A stretch of DNA of 64,000 bases from positions 248,001 to 312,000 of the forward strand of contig NZ_CP098604.1 in the NCBI RefSeq assembly GCF_024499015.1, in the 5' to 3' direction. Shown in pieces: positions 11,387-20,300 of this stretch. The position numbers and the translations under genes are program-made. Below the pieces are notes generated by a model. The model saw nothing but the letters and a program-made list of their open reading frames with translations, was not told where the DNA came from and ran no database searches. The stretch is from Xanthomonas hortorum pv. pelargonii (GTDB lineage: Bacteria; Pseudomonadota; Gammaproteobacteria; Xanthomonadales; Xanthomonadaceae). The stretch's first letter is position 1, and the number at the start of each line of letters is the position of its first letter.

Positions 11387-11392
11387 TATAAT
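11387..11392 (+). promoter_or_regulatory. -10 element of the sucA promoter
   Basis: A perfect TATAAT lies in the 181-base gap before sucA, about 85 bases upstream of the GTG start. It sits in an AT-rich patch (GGTATAATTTTT) that stands out from the surrounding GC-rich DNA. No good -35 hexamer is seen at the usual distance. It is the best promoter candidate for the sucAB-lpdA operon. Confidence 0.5.
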
Positions 11393-11478
11393 TTTTCGAG
11401 ATTTGATACCGACCGATAGGGCATCTTGCCCTGCCGCTTCCGCACAATCATCCCTCACAGCAGACCCGACTTACCATC

Positions 11479-14307
11479 GTGGATAATCTCCTAAAGCAGT
11501 TCGCACAGTCATCGCAGCTCGCCGGCGGCAACGCCGCCTATATCGAGGATCTGTACGAGCAGTACCTCGTCGCCCCGGACAGTGTCGATCCGAAGTGGAA
11601 GAGCTATTTCGACGACTTCAACGGTCGCGATGCCGGGGATGTGCCGCACTCGGCCGCCATCGCCCACATCCTCACTGCCTCCAAGCAGGCAGCCAATGCC
11701 GGAACCGGCGCGGGTGCCAGTGACGAGCGCGAGCGCAACGTCGGCCGCCTGATCACTGCCTACCGTGCGCGTGGTCACCTCGGCGCGCAGCTCGACCCGC
11801 TCGGCCTCACCCCGCCGGTCAATCCGCCCGATCTGGATCTGCCGTTCCATAGCCTCTCGCAGGCCGATATGGACAGCGAATTCAGCACCGGCGGTGTCGG
11901 TGGTCAGCCGCGCATGAAGCTGAAGGACCTGCTGGCCCGCCTGAAGGCGACCTACGCCAGCACCATCGGCGCGGAGTTCATGCACATCCAGGAATTCGAC
12001 CAGCGCCAGTGGATCTACAAGCGCCTGGAAGATGCCGGCGGCAAGATCGCCGGCGACGCGGCCAGCCGCAAGCGCACGCTGGAGCGGCTCACCGCCGCCG
12101 AAGGCCTGGAGCGCTACCTGCACACCAAGTACGTCGGTCAGAAGCGCTTCTCGCTGGAAGGCGGCGATGCGCTGATCCCGATGATGGACGAGATCATTCG
12201 CCAGTCCGGCAACGATCAGGTCAAGGACATCGTGATCGGCATGGCCCACCGCGGCCGCCTCAACGTGCTGGTCAATACGCTGGGCAAGAACCCGCGCAAG
12301 CTGTTCGACGAGTTCGAAGGCAAGTTCGAGCACGCCCACGACGACCGCGCGCACACCGGCGACGTCAAGTACCACATGGGCTTCTCGGCCGACATCGCCG
12401 TTGGTAGCGACAAGCAGGTACATCTGGCGCTGGCGTTCAACCCCTCGCATCTGGAAATCGTCGACCCGGTCGTGGTCGGCAGCGTGCGGTCGCGTCAGGA
12501 GCGCTTCGGCGATGCCGAGCGCAAGACCGTGCTGCCGATCCTGATCCACGGCGATGCCGCATTTGCCGGCCAGGGCGTGGTGATGGAGCTGTTCCAGATG
12601 TCGCAGGCGCGCGGTTTCGCCGTTGGCGGCACCGTGCACATCGTCATCAACAACCAGATCGGCTTCACCACCAGCGCCCGCGACGACGCCCGTTCCACGC
12701 TGTACTGCACCGACGTGGCCAAGATGATCGGCGCACCGGTCTTCCACGTGAATGGCGACGACCCGGACGCGGTGATGTTCGTGTCCAAGCTGGCCTATGA
12801 GTTCCGCCAGCAGTTCAAGAAGGACGTGGTCATCGACCTGGTCTGCTACCGCCGTTGGGGCCATAACGAGGCCGACGAACCGGCAGCGACCCAGCCGGTG
12901 ATGTACCAGACCATCCGCAAGCACAAGACCACCCGCGAGCTGTACGCCAACAAGCTGGAAAGCGACGGCGTGCTGAGCGCCGACGAAGCCAAGGCGCTGG
13001 TCGACGGTTACCGCAACAAGCTCGATTCGGGCGAGTACACTACCGAACTGGCCACGCGCAAGCCGGACGAATTCGCCATCGACTGGTCCAAGTATCTGGT
13101 CGGCACTGCGGCTGATCCGGTCGACACCCGCGTCAAGCGCGAGCAGCTGGACCGCCTGGCCAAGCTGATCACCACGATTCCGGAAGGCGTGGAGCTGCAC
13201 GCACGTGTGGCCAAGATCTACGACGATCGCGTCAAGATGGCCGCCGGCCAGCAGGCCGGCGACTGGGGCTTTGCCGAGAACCTGGCCTACGCAACGCTGC
13301 TGGCCGAAGGCCACAAGCTGCGCCTGGTCGGCCAGGATGCCGGTCGTGGCACGTTCTTCCACCGTCACGCGATCCTGCACGACCAGAAGAGCGACAGCTA
13401 TTACATGCCGCTGCGCCAGTTGGTCGAGAACCCCGAGGACGCCACCGTGATCGACTCGCTGCTCAGCGAAGAAGCAGTGATGGGCTTCGAATACGGCTAC
13501 TCCACCACCGACCCGAACGCGCTGTGCGTGTGGGAAGCGCAGTTCGGCGACTTCGCCAACGGCGCGCAGGTGGTGATCGACCAGTTCATCGCCGCCGGCG
13601 AAGCCAAGTGGGGCCGCATCGCGGGCCTGTCGCTGTTCCTGCCGCACGGCTACGAAGGCCAGGGCCCGGAGCACAGCTCCGCGCGTCTGGAACGTTTCCT
13701 GCAGCTGTGCGCGCTGGAGAACATGCTGGTGTGCGTGCCGACCACCCCGGCGCAGTGCTTCCACATGATCCGCCGGCAGATGCGCATGACCACCCGCAAG
13801 CCGCTGGTGGTGATGACGCCCAAGTCACTGCTGCGCCACAAGCTGGCAGTGTCGAGCCTGGAAGAACTGGCCGAGGGCGAATTCCAGCATCTGATCCCCG
13901 ATGCCAAGGCCGATGCCGGCAAGGTCAAGCGCGTGGTGCTGTGCTCGGGCAAGGTCTATTACGACCTGCTCGAAGACCAGACCAAGCGCGGCCAGGACGA
14001 CGTCGCCATCCTGCGCGTGGAGCAGCTGTATCCGTTCCCGCGTGCGCAGCTGGCGGCCGAGCTCAAGGCCTATGCCAACGCCACCGATGTGGTGTGGTGT
14101 CAGGAAGAACCGCAGAACCAGGGTGCGTGGTACCAGATTCGCCACCATCTGAACTTCTGCCTGACCGGCGCCCAGAGCCTGCATTACGCCGGCCGTGCCC
14201 GCTCGCCCTCGCCTGCCGCCGGCCACATGGCCGACCACATCGTCGAACAGCAGAAGCTGGTCGCCGATGCGCTCCTCAATCCGTTCAACGACCAAGTCGC
14301 TGAATAA
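11479..14307 (+). CDS. sucA: 2-oxoglutarate dehydrogenase E1 component
   Basis: Thiamine-diphosphate-dependent decarboxylase of the 2-oxoglutarate dehydrogenase complex; feeds succinyl groups to the E2 lipoyl arm. The 942-residue protein has the N-terminal E1 segment (YIEDLYEQYLVAPDSVDPKW), the VIGMAHRGRLNVL active-site region, and the ThDP/Mg motif GDAAFAGQGVVMEL with NNQIGF. The transketolase-like pyrimidine domain includes LSEEAVMGFEYGYS and HGYEGQGPEHSSARLERFLQL. Translation probably starts at GTG 11479 (MDNLLKQFAQSSQL); no strong ribosome-binding site is seen. sucB follows 42 bases downstream. Intact. Confidence 0.96.
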   Translation: MDNLLKQFAQSSQLAGGNAAYIEDLYEQYLVAPDSVDPKWKSYFDDFNGRDAGDVPHSAAIAHILTASKQAANAGTGAGASDERERNVGRLITAYRARGHLGAQLDPLGLTPPVNPPDLDLPFHSLSQADMDSEFSTGGVGGQPRMKLKDLLARLKATYASTIGAEFMHIQEFDQRQWIYKRLEDAGGKIAGDAASRKRTLERLTAAEGLERYLHTKYVGQKRFSLEGGDALIPMMDEIIRQSGNDQVKDIVIGMAHRGRLNVLVNTLGKNPRKLFDEFEGKFEHAHDDRAHTGDVKYHMGFSADIAVGSDKQVHLALAFNPSHLEIVDPVVVGSVRSRQERFGDAERKTVLPILIHGDAAFAGQGVVMELFQMSQARGFAVGGTVHIVINNQIGFTTSARDDARSTLYCTDVAKMIGAPVFHVNGDDPDAVMFVSKLAYEFRQQFKKDVVIDLVCYRRWGHNEADEPAATQPVMYQTIRKHKTTRELYANKLESDGVLSADEAKALVDGYRNKLDSGEYTTELATRKPDEFAIDWSKYLVGTAADPVDTRVKREQLDRLAKLITTIPEGVELHARVAKIYDDRVKMAAGQQAGDWGFAENLAYATLLAEGHKLRLVGQDAGRGTFFHRHAILHDQKSDSYYMPLRQLVENPEDATVIDSLLSEEAVMGFEYGYSTTDPNALCVWEAQFGDFANGAQVVIDQFIAAGEAKWGRIAGLSLFLPHGYEGQGPEHSSARLERFLQLCALENMLVCVPTTPAQCFHMIRRQMRMTTRKPLVVMTPKSLLRHKLAVSSLEELAEGEFQHLIPDAKADAGKVKRVVLCSGKVYYDLLEDQTKRGQDDVAILRVEQLYPFPRAQLAAELKAYANATDVVWCQEEPQNQGAWYQIRHHLNFCLTGAQSLHYAGRARSPSPAAGHMADHIVEQQKLVADALLNPFNDQVAE

Positions 14308-14349
14308 CTCCTCTTCCCCAAAGAACGCACACACTAGGACGCTCCCCGA

Positions 14350-15561
14350 ATGGCCACCGAAGTCAAAGTTCCGGTACTGCCCGAATCCGTTTCCGACGCC
14401 ACCATCGCCAGCTGGCACAAGAAGGCCGGCGAAGCGGTCAAGCGCGACGAGAATCTGGTCGACCTGGAAACCGACAAGGTCGTGTTGGAAGTTCCTTCGC
14501 CCGTCGACGGCGTGCTGAAGGAAATCAAGTTCGAAGCCGGCAGCACGGTCACAAGCAACCAGATCCTGGCGATCATCGAAGAGGGCGCGGTGGCTGCGGC
14601 CGCACCGGCCGACGAGAAGAAGGCCGAGGCACCGGCACCTGCCGCTGCTGCACCGGCTGCCGCTCCGGCAGCTGCCGCCGCTGCACCCGCCCCTGCTTCC
14701 AAGTCGTCTGCCGACGCACTGCCCCCGGGTGCGCGTTTTGCCGCGATCACCCAGGGCGTGGATCCGGCGCAGGTCGACGGCACCGGCCGTCGCGGCGCGG
14801 TGACCAAGGAAGACATCGTCAACTTCGCCAAAGCCGGCGGCGTGGGCAAGGCCTCTGGCGCCCGTCCGGAAGAGCGCGTGCCGATGACCCGCGTGCGCAA
14901 GACCATCGCCAAGCGCCTGATGGAGTCCAAGAACTCCACCGCGATGCTGACCACCTTCAACGAGGTCAACCTCGCCAAGGTGTCGGCCGCGCGCAAGGAA
15001 CTGCAGGACGAATTCCAGAAGGCACACGGCATCAAGCTCGGTTTCATGAGCTTCTTCGTCAAGGCCGCCGCCAACGCGCTGCAGCGCTTCCCGCTGGTCA
15101 ATGCCTCGATCGACGGCGATGACATCATCTACCACGGCTACAGCGACATCTCGATTGCGGTGTCGACTGAGAAGGGCCTGGTCACGCCGGTGCTGCGTAA
15201 CGTCGAGCGCCAGTCGTTCGCTGAAGTCGAACAGGGCATCGCCGACTACGCCGCCAAGGCGCGCGCCGGCAAGCTAGGCCTGGACGACCTGCAGGGCGGT
15301 ACCTTCACCATCACCAACGGCGGCACCTTCGGCTCGCTGCTGTCCACCCCGATCATCAACCCGCCGCAGAGCGCGATCCTGGGCATGCACGCGATCAAGG
15401 AACGTCCGATCGCCGAGAACGGCCAGGTCGTGATCGCGCCGATGATGTATCTGGCGCTGTCCTACGACCACCGCATCATCGACGGCAAGGATTCAGTGCA
15501 GTTCCTGGTGGACATCAAGAACCAGCTGGAAAACCCGGGCCGGATGTTGTTCGGTCTGTAA
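14350..15561 (+). CDS. sucB: dihydrolipoyllysine succinyltransferase (E2 of 2-oxoglutarate dehydrogenase)
   Basis: Core acyltransferase of the complex. One N-terminal lipoyl domain (residues about 1-78) with the lipoylated lysine in [11 protein letters not shown]. An Ala/Pro-rich hinge spans about 80-118. The peripheral-subunit-binding domain follows ([33 protein letters not shown]). The catalytic domain from about 170 ends with the active-site [17 protein letters not shown]. The length of 403 residues is typical. Second gene of sucA-sucB-lpdA. Confidence 0.97.
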   Translation: MATEVKVPVLPESVSDATIASWHKKAGEAVKRDENLVDLETDKVVLEVPSPVDGVLKEIKFEAGSTVTSNQILAIIEEGAVAAAAPADEKKAEAPAPAAAAPAAAPAAAAAAPAPASKSSADALPPGARFAAITQGVDPAQVDGTGRRGAVTKEDIVNFAKAGGVGKASGARPEERVPMTRVRKTIAKRLMESKNSTAMLTTFNEVNLAKVSAARKELQDEFQKAHGIKLGFMSFFVKAAANALQRFPLVNASIDGDDIIYHGYSDISIAVSTEKGLVTPVLRNVERQSFAEVEQGIADYAAKARAGKLGLDDLQGGTFTITNGGTFGSLLSTPIINPPQSAILGMHAIKERPIAENGQVVIAPMMYLALSYDHRIIDGKDSVQFLVDIKNQLENPGRMLFGL

Positions 15562-15711
15562 GAGCCGGGAATCGGGAATGGAGATTCGGGAATGGGACAA
15601 GCGCCCATCGACCGCTCCATTCCCGCCTGGACCTGGATGGGACGCGGCAGGCGCACGCATGCGCTCTTGCGATTCTCCATTCCCTATTCCCCATTCCCGT
15701 GAGCAAATGAA
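15562..15711. repeat. intergenic inverted-repeat element, copy 1 (GGGAATCGGGAATGG type)
   Basis: The spacer between sucB and lpdA opens with GGGAATCGGGAATGGAGATT and GGGAATGGGA and closes with the complementary CCATTCCCTATTCCCCATTCCC. The ends can pair into a long stem. Three more spacers in the window have the same architecture (17149-17363, 31400-31542, 39638-39769). Likely a dispersed Xanthomonas intergenic repeat. Confidence 0.65.
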
Positions 15712-17148
15712 ATGAGCGAACAATTCGACGTCGTCGTCATCGGTGCCGGTCCGGCCGGTTATCACGCTGCGATTCGCGCGGCCCAGCTGGGCATGAAGGT
15801 CGCCTGCATCGACGCGGCACTCGGCAAGGACGGCAAGCCCGCCCTGGGCGGGACCTGCCTGCGCGTGGGCTGCATTCCGTCCAAGGCGCTGCTGGATTCC
15901 TCGCGCCAGTTCTGGAACATGGGCCATCTGTTCGGCGACCACGGCATCAGCTTCAACGACGCCAAGATGGACGTGCCCACCATGATCGGCCGCAAGGACA
16001 AGATCGTGAAGCAGTTCACCGGCGGCATCGCGATGCTGTTCAAGGCGAACAAGATCACGCCGTACTACGGCTTCGGCCAGCTGCTGCCGGGCAACATCGT
16101 CAAGGTCGCCCAGCACGAAGGCGGCGAGATCGAGCTCAAGGGCACCAATGTGATCCTGGCTCCGGGCTCGGAGTCGATCGAGCTGCCGTTCGCCAAGTTC
16201 GAAGGCGACACCATCGTCGACAACGTCGGCGGCCTGGACTTCACCGCCGTGCCCAAGCGCATGGCAGTGATCGGGGCCGGCGTGATCGGCCTGGAACTGG
16301 GCAGCGTGTGGAAGCGTCTGGGCGCCGAGGTCACCATCCTCGAAGCGCTGCCGGACTTCCTGGCCCTGGCCGATGCCGAAGTGGCAAAGACCGCACTGAA
16401 GGAATTCAAGAAGCAGGGCCTGGATATCAAGCTCGGCGCCAAGGTCAGCAAGACCGAAATCACCGGCAGCGGCGATGCCAAGCAGGTGGTGGTCAGCTAC
16501 ACCGACGCCGCCGGCGAGCAGACCCTCACCGTGGACAAGTTGCTGGTGGCCGTGGGCCGCAAGGCTGCGACCAAGAATCTGCTGGCCGACGGTACCGGCG
16601 TCAAGCTCAACGAGCGTGGCCAGATCGAAGTGGACGGGCATTGCCACACCGGCGTCGATGGCGTGTGGGCGGTCGGCGACTGCGTGCGCGGCCCGATGCT
16701 GGCGCACAAGGGCTTCGAAGAAGGCATTGCGGTTGCCGAACTGATCGCTGGCCTGCCGGGCCACGTCAACTTCGACACCATTCCGTGGGTCATCTACACC
16801 GAGCCGGAGATTGCCTGGGTCGGCAAGACCGAGCAGCAGTTGAAGGCCGAGGGCGTCGCCTACAAGGCCGGCAGCTTCCCGTTCGCGGCGATCGGCCGTG
16901 CGGTGGCCATGGGCGAGCCGGCCGGCTTCGTCAAGGTGATCGCCGATGCCGAAACCGACCGCGTGCTGGGCATGCACCTGGTCGGCGTGGGCGTGTCCGA
17001 ACTGGTGCACGAAGGTGTGCTGACGATGGAGTTCAACGGCTCGGCCGACGATCTGGCCCGCATCTGCCATGCGCATCCGACGCTGTCCGAAGCGATCCAC
17101 GATGCCGCAATGGCAGTGAGCAAGCGCGCGATCCATAAGGCGAACTGA
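15712..17148 (+). CDS. lpdA: dihydrolipoyl dehydrogenase (E3)
   Basis: FAD-dependent disulfide oxidoreductase that reoxidises the lipoyl groups of the 2-oxoglutarate complex and reduces NAD. The FAD motif GAGPAGYHAAIRAAQLG is at residues 10-26. The redox-active pair is in GGTCLRVGCIPSK. A second GxGxxG (IGAGVIGLELGSVW) is the NAD site, and VWAVGDCVRGPMLAHKG is the second FAD contact. The C-terminal His-Glu dyad lies in ICHAHPTLSEAIHDA. 478 residues, full length. Third gene of the operon, followed by a terminator hairpin. Confidence 0.97.
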   Translation: MSEQFDVVVIGAGPAGYHAAIRAAQLGMKVACIDAALGKDGKPALGGTCLRVGCIPSKALLDSSRQFWNMGHLFGDHGISFNDAKMDVPTMIGRKDKIVKQFTGGIAMLFKANKITPYYGFGQLLPGNIVKVAQHEGGEIELKGTNVILAPGSESIELPFAKFEGDTIVDNVGGLDFTAVPKRMAVIGAGVIGLELGSVWKRLGAEVTILEALPDFLALADAEVAKTALKEFKKQGLDIKLGAKVSKTEITGSGDAKQVVVSYTDAAGEQTLTVDKLLVAVGRKAATKNLLADGTGVKLNERGQIEVDGHCHTGVDGVWAVGDCVRGPMLAHKGFEEGIAVAELIAGLPGHVNFDTIPWVIYTEPEIAWVGKTEQQLKAEGVAYKAGSFPFAAIGRAVAMGEPAGFVKVIADAETDRVLGMHLVGVGVSELVHEGVLTMEFNGSADDLARICHAHPTLSEAIHDAAMAVSKRAIHKAN

Positions 17149-17363
17149 TCGGGAGTGGTGGATTCGGGATTGGGGATTCGCGACGGCGGCTCCCGGTCCC
17201 GCCCCCTTCCGGCAATGACATGGCGCCGGGTGAAAACCCGGCGTTATGTTTTTCAAGCCTGGCAAGAACTTCAGGCACATCAGCGCGGGCTCTGCCGACA
17301 GCACCATGTGCAATCAGCACCGCCTGCGTTTTTACCAATTCCCAATCCCAACTCCCGAATCCC
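17149..17363. repeat. intergenic inverted-repeat element, copy 2, enclosing a terminator
   Basis: The spacer between lpdA and the LOG gene starts with GATTCGGGATTGGGGATTCG and ends with CCAATCCCAACTCCCGAATCCC just before the next ATG. It has the same outward architecture as copy 1. A terminator hairpin lies inside. The right arm is immediately upstream of the LOG start codon, so it also forms part of that gene's leader. Confidence 0.6.
17224..17243 (+). terminator. intrinsic terminator after lpdA
   Basis: Stem CGCCGGGT (17224-17231), GAAA tetraloop, ACCCGGCG (17236-17243), then TTATGTTTTT. The stable tetraloop and the following T-rich tract fit a Rho-independent terminator for the sucA-sucB-lpdA transcript. 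Confidence 0.75.
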
Positions 17364-17957
17364 ATGAAATCGATCTGCGTCTACTGCGGTTCCAATGTCG
17401 GCAACAAACCCGCCTACGCCGAGCGTGCCACCGCGCTGGGTCAGCGCATCGCCGAGCAGGGCTTGCGCCTGGTCTATGGCGGCGGCAACGTGGGTCTGAT
17501 GGGCACGATGGCCAATGCGGTGCTGGCGGCCGGTGGCGAGGTGACCGGGGTGATTCCGCAGCAGCTGGCCGATTGGGAAGTGGCCCATCGCGGGCTGACC
17601 ACGCTGGAAATCGTCGGCTCCATGCATGAGCGCAAGATGCGCATGTTCGAGCTGTCCGATGCCTTCGTCGCCCTGCCCGGCGGCTTCGGCACCATGGAAG
17701 AGATCTTCGAGATGCTGACCTGGCGCCAGCTGGGCATCGGCAACAAGCCCTGCGCATTCCTGGATATCGAAGGCTTTTACGCACCGCTGATCGGCATGAT
17801 CGATCGCATGGTGGAAGAGCGCTTCCTGCATCCGGACCAGCGCACCGACCTGTGGTACGGCAACGATCTGGCGCAGATGCTGGAGTGGATGCAGCACTAC
17901 ACGCCGGCGCAGGCTTCCAAGTGGATCGACGAGAAGCGCCGCTCCACCCTGGTGTGA
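17364..17957 (+). CDS. LOG family protein (TIGR00730, Rossmann fold)
   Basis: A 197-residue single-domain protein. The opening MKSICVYCGSNVGNKPAYAE and the motif LPGGFGTMEEIFEMLTW (PGGxGTxxE) define the LONELY GUY family. Characterised members release cytokinin bases or other free bases from nucleoside 5'-monophosphates. GSMHERKMRM is the second conserved segment. In a plant-associated bacterium a cytokinin-related activity is conceivable, but many bacterial members are simply nucleotide phosphoribohydrolases. The start at 17364 is favoured; the longer open frame runs into the repeat. Confidence 0.85.
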   Translation: MKSICVYCGSNVGNKPAYAERATALGQRIAEQGLRLVYGGGNVGLMGTMANAVLAAGGEVTGVIPQQLADWEVAHRGLTTLEIVGSMHERKMRMFELSDAFVALPGGFGTMEEIFEMLTWRQLGIGNKPCAFLDIEGFYAPLIGMIDRMVEERFLHPDQRTDLWYGNDLAQMLEWMQHYTPAQASKWIDEKRRSTLV

Positions 17958-18330
17958 TGCCAGGCGACGCACGCTCCCTGCCCCATCGCCTGCCAGGTCC
18001 GGCGTCGGGCAGGCGCACCAGCAAGCACGCAGCAGCGTTGTAGTCACACGTCAGCTGCGCGGGGCGCAGCGACACACCGGGCCATATCTCACTGATGCGG
18101 CAATGGCTCCAGCGCGATGCCGCACACCCCGGCCCCTGCCACGGCGGACCGTGTGGCATGTTGTCCGACAGGTCGACAGCGCAACCACAGCGCCTGCGCG
18201 TCACCGCCCCCGGCCTGCGCGAACCCATCGCGCATCCGACCCGTCGCAATGCGCCGCCGAACACCCTGCCGATCTGCAAGCTTGCAACGGCACGATGGCT
18301 GCAGCGTCCGGCACCAGCGGCTCGCATAGA
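17958..18330. other. intergenic region without a recognised gene
   Basis: 373 bases between the LOG gene and the yigZ-like gene. Open frames exist on both strands but they are shadows with no family-like features and no ribosome-binding site. No strong terminator hairpin with a T tract is seen. It must contain the yigZ promoter, which I cannot place. Confidence 0.5.
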
Positions 18331-18933
18331 ATGGCGACGATGCTCGATACCCTCGCCGCTGACGCGCACCACAGCCTGGACATCAAGCACAGTCGCTTTC
18401 TGGCCAACGCTGCTGCATTGGAATCGCCCGCGCACGCGCTGGCGATCGTGCAGCGCATGTCCGTGCCCGATGCCACCCACAACTGCTGGGCGTACCGATT
18501 CGGGCAGGAATACCGCTCCAGCGACGATGGCGAGCCCAGCGGCACCGCCGGCCGGCCGATTCTGGCGGCCATCGATGGCCAGGGCTACGACCGCGTGGTG
18601 GTGGTGGTCACGCGTTGGTACGGCGGCATCAAGCTCGGCGCGGGTGGATTGATGCGCGCCTACGGCGGGACGGCAGCGGAATGCCTGCGCATGGCCACTC
18701 GTCGTCCACTGATGACGCTGTGCGCGCTTGAACTGCAATGCCGGTTCGATGATCTTGGCGTGGTGCACGTCGCACTCAATGCGTTCCACGCCACTAAACT
18801 CAACGAGCGTTTCGATGCAACTGGTGCCCTGCTAGACATCCACATAGCGGCCGATCAACTTCTCGGCCTGAAAGAGCGACTGCGCGATGCGACAGGCAAT
18901 CGGGCTCGACTAACTGGCGCGGAAACCTGCTGA
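18331..18933 (+). CDS. yigZ: YigZ/IMPACT family protein
   Basis: A 200-residue protein of the YigZ/IMPACT family. The N-terminal domain contains the signature segments HNCWAYRFGQEYRSSDDGEPSGTAG and VVVTRWYGGIKLGAGGLMRAYG, both diagnostic. The eukaryotic relative IMPACT controls Gcn2; the bacterial role is unclear. Start at ATG 18331 or 18340; both are in frame. The C-terminal ferredoxin-like domain runs to the end. Complete. Confidence 0.88.
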   Translation: MATMLDTLAADAHHSLDIKHSRFLANAAALESPAHALAIVQRMSVPDATHNCWAYRFGQEYRSSDDGEPSGTAGRPILAAIDGQGYDRVVVVVTRWYGGIKLGAGGLMRAYGGTAAECLRMATRRPLMTLCALELQCRFDDLGVVHVALNAFHATKLNERFDATGALLDIHIAADQLLGLKERLRDATGNRARLTGAETC

Positions 18934-18970
18934 CACATCAGCCACCGTGCGGATTGCGTGCACATGGCTG

Positions 18971-20044
18971 CTATTGGACCACTGCCTGGCTCAGCAAACG
19001 TATCGCACCTTGCGCGGTATCTAGCGACACCGTAGCTCCCAGCGGCAATGCAAGATTGGGATCGACGTGGCCGCTTGACCAATTGACCATCACCGGAATC
19101 TTGAGCGGCAAAAAAACTCATTGAATAAGGCGTTGGCCATACTGGAGGGCGTTGCCGCCGGAGTTTCGCCGGCGATCACGAACCTGCCTAACAAGAGCCC
19201 TCTGATCGAGCGCAGCTTGCCAGCCAACCGCAATTGCGTGAGCAAACGATCCAGCCGAGGCAATGCGATCTCGGTGTCTTCGAGAAAGAGGATGGCATCC
19301 GTGGAGTCCACCTCGTAGGGCGTACCGAGGGTGCTGCACAGCAGCGACAGGTTGCCTCCCACCAGCCTCCCCTGTGCAGTTCCATCCACAAGCGTAGCGA
19401 CCGGGTACATCGGCGGGGAAGGATCAAACTGCCCGATGGCAGACGTCCGGACAACAGATCAAGGATGAGCGAAGCAGTGGGTGGAAGTTTTTCTTGTACC
19501 AGGTCAGAAGCCAGCATGGGACCATGAAATGTCACCAGACCCGCGTATTTTTGCAGCGCGAGGTGCAACGCGGTGATATCGCTGTAGCCAATGAACGGCT
19601 TGGGATTGGCACCTATCAGCGCGTAGTCGAGCTTATCGAGTAAGCGGGTGGCACCAAAACCACCACGTAGGCACCAGACGGCCTTTATGTCGCTGGAGAG
19701 AAAGGCATAGTGGATATCGTCTACACGCGCACTGTCGGTTCCAGCCAGATAATCGAACGGAGGCGCCAGCTTCTCCATTGCCGAAGGCATGATCTCCGCG
19801 GAAAATCCGTGGGCTCGAAGCCACTGGGCGGCCTTTTCCGCATCGCCCGATGGGGAGGCCGGTGCAACAATGGCGACCTTGTCACCTGCGTTGAGCGCAG
19901 GTACCGGACGAGACTGACCTTGTACAGCACGGGCCTGCACTCCCCGCGCGCCGACGCGCGCACGTGCAGCAAGTCCGAACGACGCCAGCATCAGCGCTGC
20001 GCCGCCAGTGGCGGTTCCAAAAATTTTCGCCGAGTCGTTTTCAT
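18971..20044 (-). pseudogene. LD-carboxypeptidase (peptidase S66) pseudogene, three frameshifts
   Basis: S66 peptidases remove the terminal D-Ala from muropeptide tetrapeptides in murein recycling. Three frames are needed to read this one. It opens at 20044 with MKTTRRKFL, a twin-arginine (Tat) signal. After the A5 run at 20019-20023 it continues as GTATGGAALMLASFG in another frame, then the peptidase domain (VPALNAGDKVAIVAPASPSG, GGFGATRLL, and the nucleophile in GYSDITALH). Near 19430 it shifts to the frame with PMYPVATLVDGTAQGRLVGGN. At the A7 run 19110-19116 it shifts again to reach SSGHVDPNLALPLGA, which carries the catalytic His, and a stop at 18971. Each shift is explained by one lost base. 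Almost certainly non-functional if the sequence is correct. Confidence 0.85.
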
Positions 20045-20300
20045 CTGCAGCAGCTCTACTTTTTTAATTTTGACGTGGCTGGTGCTACCTTCAACGACCA
20101 ATACCGAAGTTGCAGTGCTTTTAGAGAAGCGATGCTTTTGATGCAGAGTCCCTCCTTCTCATTTACCCGAGGTGCGTCACACATCCTGATGCACCGCGCA
20201 CTGGTTACCCTACACTTGCCCTGTGGGCTCGCACACGCTTGAAAAAGGGGCCGTGCAACGCCATTCGCAGTCGTGTCCACCTCTCAACACCGGAAGCCGC

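Noticed and set aside
11509..13764. 751-codon minus-strand frame opposite sucA
   Set aside because: Shadow of a strongly conserved gene.
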